From Ceratothoa steindachneri (lineage: Eukaryota > Arthropoda > Malacostraca > Isopoda > Cymothoidae), in assembly GCA_963969495.1 (NCBI GenBank), contig OZ018324.1:50524861-50588860 (forward strand): DNA of 64,000 nucleotides. The letters run 5' to 3'. A model generated the notes under the pieces. The model was not told the origin of the DNA. It saw only the letters and a program-made list of their open reading frames with translations, and ran no database searches. This document shows, piece after piece, positions 57,881 to 64,000 of this stretch (position 1 is the stretch's first letter; every line of letters begins with the position of its first letter). Made by a program: the position numbers and the translations under genes.

Positions 57881-58639
57881 GACTCTCCAAGGTAAGGTAT
57901 ATCATCTTCTGTCAGCAGATCCTCACTCCAATCATTACATCAGCAAAGGAGGCAAGAACATATCAAAATGTTCCGAAGATGATCGAATAAGATCGAAAGC
58001 TTAGCAATTTAGTTTGGTTTTTACCAAACACATTTACAAGATGGAATAAAAAAGATGGTTAGAAGAAGAGAAAGTTGCCAAAGGAAATTAATTAAGGCAA
58101 AATACACAATGGTCTTCAACAAAATTTGCATTCAGGAAACACTGCTACCCTTCCAAGGCTCTTGGGTTGTTCTCACGATTACCTTCAAGGTTCCCCCATA
58201 ATTAGGGATGACCTTAAAGAGCGCCCCCCATAACTGGCGACCTTACATTAAGAACCATCCCTTTTAGCAGCCAGTGCCATTGTTCCACCAAACAAAAGAT
58301 GATTGATTTAATCTGTTTTATGAGTGCTGAAACCCTATAAGGATTATTGGTACCATGAAGTTAAAGTCAAGATAGTCACCATCACCTCTTCAGTCTAGGG
58401 ACTCCACTCCTAGACACTCAAGAATAAAGAGAAAGGTAGAGTCTGTTAGTATGAGAAGATAAGCTAAGCTAGACAGTGCCAACAGTTACAACAATTATGT
58501 ATACAAATACTCATATCTATTTATGTACATAAATGGATATACAAACTGGGAAAAAAATAAAAATTTAAATGTGTCTATATAATGATGTATCTCTTAGAAA
58601 CTTTAGTACTAGTTCAAATGGGACTGAGGAATTTAGGAC
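57881..58639. other. Inter-element DNA, nothing recognised
   Basis: No repeat copy or domain found; the right part is AT-rich. Confidence 0.5.
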
Positions 58640-58708
58640 AATAGCATATGAAAATCTTAGGTTGTTTTCCAGGCAGAAATTTAATAGGGGGTTACGACTT
58701 AAAGCATA

Positions 58709-59431
58709 TTAGGGGCATTGAGTTATAGCATGTTCTGGGGTAAGTTGTGTATTGCATTTTCTACAAAAGTGGAAAAGTGATGGATCAAAGAAGTAGCCAT
58801 GGGATAGTCTACTGCACCCTAATCTTAGTCTAGTTAGTATGATACTGTCACAACGTGACATTCTATAAGGTCTGTTATTGTTTAAATTAGGAATGATTTG
58901 GGGAAGAATGCCATTATTTTGGGACCATTCATTTTGCCAGAGGTTGAAGACTGAGGGCTGCAGCATGCCTATCATTTCTGATACTCAGAACCCCAAGTGT
59001 GTCATATTAGCATTGTGTATTGCTGATTTAGCTGCTGCATCAACCACTTCCATTATCTTTTATACCTGCATGACTAGGAACCCATAAAAAAACAGCTTCC
59101 AGGTTGATTTTATGTATATAGTTAATTATACGGTGGATTAAGTAATGACTTTTTTGTTCTTTCACAGCTAGCAAACCTGATATGAAGTCTGAAACTATGA
59201 GTAGTTTGCAGTTGTCTAGCTTTTGATTATGTACTTGAGTGAACTCAATATTGCATATAACTCAGCAGTAAATATAGAACAGTAATGGCGCAGATTGAAG
59301 GTCTTTATGGTTTCTCTCCAGCTAAAAGCACATACTACTCCTTCATTACTTTTGGAACCATCTGTGAAGGTTACATTAAAACCTGAGGATTTATACAACT
59401 CAATTAATTCTAAGATGTTTGATAAATGCAT
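58709..59431 (-). pseudogene. LINE-C RNase H and C-terminal domain
   Basis: FNVTFTDGSKSNEGVVCAFS carries the first Asp and IFTAELYAILSSLKYI the Glu. The second Asp region (IVSDFISGLL-like, near 59180) is degraded. After a gap, MSRCDSIILTRLRLGCSRLS, HGYFFDP and CRKCNTQLTPEHAITQCP form a C-x2-C...H-x4-C end. Confidence 0.82.
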
Positions 59432-59511
59432 GAAAGAGTTTGTTTCTTAGGGTATGCAGTTAATGAGAGGTTAAAGTGAATTTTAGTTAGTGTTATATAG
59501 CAATTAGATAT

Positions 59512-61180
59512 TTAAATAGTGTTTAAATCAATTGGGTCATATTCTAAGTTCATTATATATTTTTTAATCCAATGGCAAAAAAGGTTTTGGGTGAGGCCGA
59601 AGGTCATAGAAATTATACCAAAAGAATTGTAAAATACATTTACAATTATATTAGATTCTGCTTCTAAGAAATCAACTCTGGTATAATTTAATGCACCTAT
59701 AGCTAGTCTAATACACTTAAATTGTATTCTATCAAGTTTTAATAGGTTGCTTTCTGATGATGTATGGTATAGGAAAGAGCCATAGTCTATTTTGCTTCTA
59801 ATAAAGGATTTATATATATGCAATAGATGCATTCTATTTGACCCCCAGTTTGTATTTACAAGATATTTTAGGAGCAAAATGCTAGATTTACATTTCTTTA
59901 TTAATGATGTAATATGAGCTGCCCAAGTTAGTCCCTGATCTAATACCATGCCCAAGTATTTGAGTTTGCATGTAATTAATAGGGTAATTTAATACTATCA
60001 GCTCTGGCAAGTTGTGTTCCCTGGGGCATTTTGTAAAATTTATACACTTAGTTTTAGTAGGAGAAAAGGTGGTGTCCCATTTTTGTGACCAGTCAGATAT
60101 AGAATCCATGATATTTTGCATCTGGTTGTGCATTTGATCTAAGTTTTCACCAGATAGCCACACTGCAATATCATCAGCGTACAAGGCATGGTTTATGTCT
60201 AAATTTTTTAATAAATCGTTTAACATGATTAAAAATAAGAGTAGGCTTATAACACTGCCCTGTGGTAAGCCACTTTGTACAGCAAATATTTCTGAAGGGA
60301 GATTAGCTATCAAAAGTCTTATAATTATAGAGGAAATTAAATTTTTAATAAAGTTGGGGGGGATGGCCATGTAAACCCATCTTGTATAGTTTTTTATAAA
60401 GACCATGGTGCCAAATGGTATCATATGCTTTTTCGATGTCCAGAAAGATTGCCATTACATATTTATTACAGAGGAACGCTTCCCTTATGTCACATTCCAA
60501 GTGTACCAAACTATCTATAGTTGAGAAGTGCTTTCTGAATCCACTTTGATAGTATGATAAGTACTTTTTTCATTAAGGTATTGCTGTACTCTAATGGTCA
60601 ATATATTCTCTAATGTCTTGCATAAGCAACTTGTCAAGGCTATAGGGCAGTAAGAAGATGGTTCCTGACTTGGTTTCCCTGGCTTTAAAATAGGGAGGAG
60701 TAAACTCTCTTTCCATGTATCTAGATAGGTATTATTTAGAAATAGGTGATTGTAGAAATTTAAGAGATTATGTTTAATTAGGTTACTAAGATTTGCTAGG
60801 AAAGGATATATTATGTCATCCATGCCCAGAGAGCTTGGCTTGTTTTGGGGAATAGCTTTATCTAATTCATATAATGTAATTGGGCAGTTATATTCCTCAT
60901 TGTTAGATACCCCAAATGAAATTTCATTAAATTCAGCCTCCACCATAGTGTATACAAAGGGTTCTATATAGGAGTGAATACTGCTAATAGTAGCAAAGTG
61001 GCCAGCTAATATTTGGGCAGTCACAATTGGGTCAGAAGTAAAGTTACTGCCAGATTTTAATGTGACGAGTGGATGGGGTTTATGTCCTTTTGTAAGTCTC
61101 CCTATCTTATCCCAAACTTCTGCTGTATGAGTGGTATGATTAATAGTTTGTACAAACCTTTTCCAGGAGAGACGTTTCAA
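59512..61180 (-). pseudogene. LINE-C reverse transcriptase
   Basis: The 221-codon frame 60515-61180 has IGRLTKGHKPHPLVTLKSG, NKPSSLGMDDIIYPFLANL and LLPILKPGKPSQEPSSYCPI-ALTS. The 178-codon frame 59888-60424 has SGLPQGSVISLLLFLIMLND and ALYADDIAVWLSGE with an intact YADD. The 147-codon frame 59512-59955 has GMVLDQGLTWAAHITSLIKK and the thumb. The segment with the first palm Asp (60425-60514) lies in a shifted frame. Only two or three frameshifts separate these parts. Confidence 0.9.
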
Positions 61181-61943
61181 TAATCTAATTACCCTTCTGG
61201 CTAAAGCTTTAGCTTTATGAACAGTAAAGACTCTGGATTCATGTACTTCTTAAATAGTTTATAGATTTTTTTTAACTTTTATTGCATAAGCACAACTATC
61301 AATCCACCAGGGATTGTTATATTTAAGGAATATTCTTGATGATGACTTTGGTATGGTTTTGGCTGCACATTTGATGAGAGCAGAGGTTACTAGAAGGCAA
61401 GCATCATTTGCATTAAGTGAAATATTGACTCTTGGAATTTGTAGCTCTTGATGAAATTTGTCTAAATTACCTTTATATAGCCATTTGGGCCTGGTATTAT
61501 ACTTTATTTCATACATCGTTTCCATAATTATGGGGAAGTGGTCATTATCATAAAGATCTGGCAGTACTTTCCACTATAAGTTTAATTTTAAAGAATGGGA
61601 GCATAGATATATATCTATATGAGAAAAGTGTCCTCTAAATTCATTGCAATAAGTTGGGGCCTTTGAGTTTAGGACGTATAAATTTGCTTCTTCAATAAAA
61701 TCTTATTTTATTTCCTCTCTGACAGCATTCTGATGAGCCCCACAGGTAGTGATGTCCATTCAAATCTCCAGATATTAATACTGGCGGAGGAAGTTGGTTA
61801 TAAAGATTCATTAGGTATTATGTAATTAAAGGAAATCTTGGAGGTATATAGATTGAACAAATTGTGAATTTTAAAGATGGTAAATTAATTCTAGTTGCTA
61901 TAGCTTCCATATCTGAAGTGATATTTAAAGTTACAAATGGTAC

Positions 61944-62156
61944 CTAGGAGGCTATGGTAAGTAAAACTCCTCCTCCATTATGGCTTCTATCTTTTCTTAA
62001 GATGGAATATCGTTTTAAGGAAATGTTTTGCTCTATTCCTAACCTTGTTTCTTGTAACATTACAATTGATGGGGAATACTCATTTAAGATCATCTGCAGG
62101 AATGGTAACCTTATTGTATAACTGCATATATTCCACTGACATATTCTAAAGTTCAT
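61944..62156 (-). pseudogene. LINE-C endonuclease N-terminus
   Basis: It starts MNFRICQWNICSYTIRLPFL (metal-binding Asn in QWN) and holds SIVMLQETRLGIEQNISLKR with the catalytic Glu, then HNGGGVLLTIAS. The frame ends at a stop. The rest of the domain to 61530 is in shifted frames, with a YLPPR-like and a GDLN-like region that I could place only roughly. Confidence 0.85.
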
Positions 62157-62215
62157 TATCTATATATAATTTAAACTATTAATCACCAAATAATATTCTG
62201 TAACCATCCTTTGAA

Positions 62216-62497
62216 TCAATTTTTTTTTGTAAAGCCCATTTTATTAAACACTATAGCCATTTTGTTAATTGCCTGTTTAGGGGCAATGTTTGCTTCCATG
62301 ATTTTCTTATATTCTTTAAGGATAGACCATAGGTATTCATTTGGGACATTAGCATTATGCGAGTTTTGTTTATCTTCATTATTAATACTGTTTGCAGGTA
62401 AAGTTTGTGGTCTAGTAATGGGTAGGTCGCATTGTGTTTCTTTTGTAGCTTTTTCAGTTATATTTTTTTCTTGTATTTGTATATATGTCACTTGCAT
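62216..62497 (-). pseudogene. Probable end of LINE-C ORF1 (gag-like), cut by the mariner insertion
   Basis: This frame lies 60 bp ahead of the endonuclease start and ends INKMAIVFNKMGFTKKN. It is polar and Lys/Asn-rich, with no zinc knuckle in the remaining part. Its upstream side meets the mariner terminus at 62520. The assignment rests on position and not on a motif. Confidence 0.5.
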
Positions 62498-62521
62498 TTA
62501 TAGGATGATTTTTGAAATATA

Positions 62522-63225
62522 CGAGGGGTGGTCAATAAGTTTGGCAATTTCAGTATGAGGAAAAGTGTTTTATTATTTTTCAATATAACTACCCTCGACT
62601 TCAATGCACTTGACCACTTGCCCTGAGGCTTCAAATTCCCGACAACCAGAAATCTCCCGACTACTGTTCAATCCACTCCTGGACGGCGAGCTGGACATCT
62701 TCATCATCCCCAAACCGGTGTCCACGCAGTGCAGCCTTGAGCTGGAGGAATAAAAAATAGTGGCTAGGGGCCAGATCTGGAGTGTAGGGGGCGGTGGTTG
62801 AGCTCCTCGAATCAGCAATCGCCCAGGGCAGCATGTGCAACGCTGGCCTTGTGGACTTTGAAGTCGATCATGGGGCATGGCCAAATTGTTGTGGATGATG
62901 TTGATAACACTTCCATGTGATATTCCAAGTTCTCGCTCGATTTCTTCAACCTTCATCCGTCGATTTTCGAGGATCATCCTCTCCACCCCAGCCACATTGT
63001 CCTTGTTGGTCACGTCTGACGGGGCGTCCTGGACGGGGGTCATCTTCAAGGGACTCACGACCATGGAGGAACTCCCTATTCCAGCAAACCAGGGTTGCAT
63101 AAGAAGGGGCAGTGTCAGTGTACACTGCAACCATGCATTTATGGATCTCTTTTGCATTCTTGCCTTCCTTAGTCAAAAGTTGGATCACTGCGCGGTGCTC
63201 AACCTTCCCCATTGTTGAAATTTCT
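62522..63225 (-). mobile_element. mariner DNA transposon with central deletion and lost right end
   Basis: The left end reads TA then CGAGGGGTGGTCAATAAGT, a typical mariner terminus. The transposase starts at 63212 and its end lies near 62570. The catalytic middle is missing, and no matching inverted end is seen right of 63212. The element interrupts the region before LINE-C. Confidence 0.88.
62573..63212 (-). pseudogene. mariner transposase, DNA-binding half joined to its C-terminus
   Basis: MGKVEHRAVIQLLTKEGKNA starts the first helix-turn-helix, and PSYATLVCWNREFLHGRESL with DDPRPGRP follows. After a shift come VERMILENRRMKVEEIEREL and GISHGSVINIIHNNLAM (second helix-turn-helix). The next recognisable codons are from the far C-terminus (HCVDTGLGMMKMSS, then KCIEVEGSYIEK). 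The whole catalytic D,D34D core, roughly 150 residues, is gone. Confidence 0.88.
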
Positions 63226-64000
63226 GAGTGACGATGTAGCGGGCCGAAAATATATCTCTAATCCCAATCGATAATCGATCCAACCCGCTTCCTACACTGT
63301 CCGGAAGTGAGAAATCGAGGGAGAATGAAACGGATTGTATATACAGTCCCTTTACTTGCAAAAAAAAGTACAATGATAGTTACAGTTATATTTACAGCAA
63401 TTTATATTTACAAGGGAAGTGTGCACACTTCAAAATGAGGCTGGATTCCCCAATCCAAATACGATACCAACAGAGAATTTTATAACAGGCGAATACAACA
63501 AATTTACTTATATATCTACACAAAACATAAAAACACAACAACAACCGAACGAAAAAAGGTGCACGCGCTATCACTTGTGTGCTGGAGGTGGGTGGTAGTA
63601 GGCTAACTTAGGAGGCAGGTTTGTCAACGAAGGCGGGTATGGCGGTTCAGGTGGTTAGCGAGGCACGAAAGCCCTCCGTCTCAGGGCTGGGCGGAGCACT
63701 CGTCTAGAGAACCCCTCTTGCTGTCAGTCCACACTTCCACTCTCTGTAGAAGAGATATATCCTCCTTTTATGACCCATTTATTTATACATGGATGGCGAA
63801 ACTAATAAGTGGGCATTACCCGAGTAAATTTATTGACTAGCTTACCTCTTTCCAGAATATGACGCTTTGATAAAAGTTTATTTTAAGCAAAGTACAATAT
63901 TATTTTAATTATAGTGATATCTCAAAACTAGCTACTATCTTTCCAGAATATGACGCCTGGAAAGAAAGAAAAACATGGTAATCATTTTATACATAAAATA
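63226..64000. other. Unassigned DNA with a 19-bp direct repeat
   Basis: TCTTTCCAGAATATGACGC is at 63847-63865 and 63938-63956. TGTAGCGGGCC near 63235 could be the start of an LTR, but no partner or primer site is visible. No coding similarity found. Confidence 0.4.

Larger units (their letters stand above)
58640..62156 (-). mobile_element. LINE-C: RNase H-type LINE ORF2, comparatively well preserved
   Basis: On the minus strand: endonuclease start (61944-62156), a broken endonuclease middle, the PWWIDSCAYAIKVKK linker (61259-61525), RT (59512-61180), RNase H (59216-59431) and a C-terminal domain (58709-58975). A preceding ORF1 end is at 62216-62497. It is AT-rich in codon use and differs from LINE-A and LINE-B. 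Only a few shifts interrupt it. Confidence 0.9.

Noticed and set aside
63226..63300. Solo LTR starting TGTAGCGGGCC
   Set aside because: No partner repeat, target duplication or matching end could be found within the window, so it is left unassigned.

Overview
This is eukaryotic genomic DNA: one broken-up host gene in a large mass of decayed transposable elements. The host gene is endonuclease G (EndoG), on the minus strand. Four of its coding exons can be joined by GT-AG splice sites and matching phases: exon 1 at 40141-40368, exon 2 at 27423-27616, exon 3 at 11026-11149 (catalytic DRGH) and exon 4 at 7066-7178. The last part of the protein, roughly 80-90 residues by family length, was not found and probably lies to the left of position 1. 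The gene therefore spans more than 33 kb here, almost all of it intron filled with repeats. Long (TA)n tracts, RNase H-bearing LINEs, Penelope, Gypsy, Tc1 and mariner remnants together suggest an arthropod. A decapod crustacean is my best guess, but nothing in the window proves it.

Layout. 1-2960: a minus-strand copy of an RNase H-type LINE, here called LINE-A, with an internal deletion. 5565-6981: a complete but inactivated Tc1-like transposon with TA duplication, 84 bp from exon 4. 7745-10270: several LINE-A 3' pieces in both orientations (intron 3). 12260-15310: three LINE-A copies. 16420-21045: a nearly full-length LINE-A (gag zinc knuckles, endonuclease, RT, RNase H). 21060-26300: a nearly full-length second LINE family, LINE-B. 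28566-30400: integrase half of a G/T-rich Gypsy-type LTR element (Gypsy-2). 30641-31550: a foldback element with ~190-bp inverted arms sitting between two (TA)n tracts. 31760-32205: a Penelope-like C-terminal fragment. 33061-36300: Gypsy-1 RT/RNase H, split by a CR1-type LINE and by a tiny LINE-A tail insertion. 36335-39240: more LINE-A and a dispersed repeat (R1).

Beyond EndoG exon 1 (to the right) the region is a LINE patchwork. 41150-44410 is a CR1-type LINE carrying two separate insertions, each flanked by TA. 44797-46980 is the LTR and gag half of Gypsy-2. 46985-54600 holds CR1-type LINEs and a family called LINE-D in both orientations. 55330-57880 is another CR1/L2-type LINE. 58640-62497 is a relatively well preserved RNase H LINE (LINE-C). 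62522-63225 is a deleted mariner.

The most interesting observations are at insertion junctions. LINE-A left two ultra-short tail-only insertions, one of 49 bp with a perfect 13-bp target duplication and an 'empty' paralogous site in the window. The other, of 91 bp, contains an inverted copy of its own target. A third foldback lies at the 5' break of the Penelope fragment. Other leads are the foldback element in (TA)n, a GATAA-rich TA-inserted element, and three DFSGF repeats spaced exactly 22 residues apart in the Gypsy-2 pol extension. I see no prokaryotic genes, CRISPR array, rRNA or convincing tRNA.
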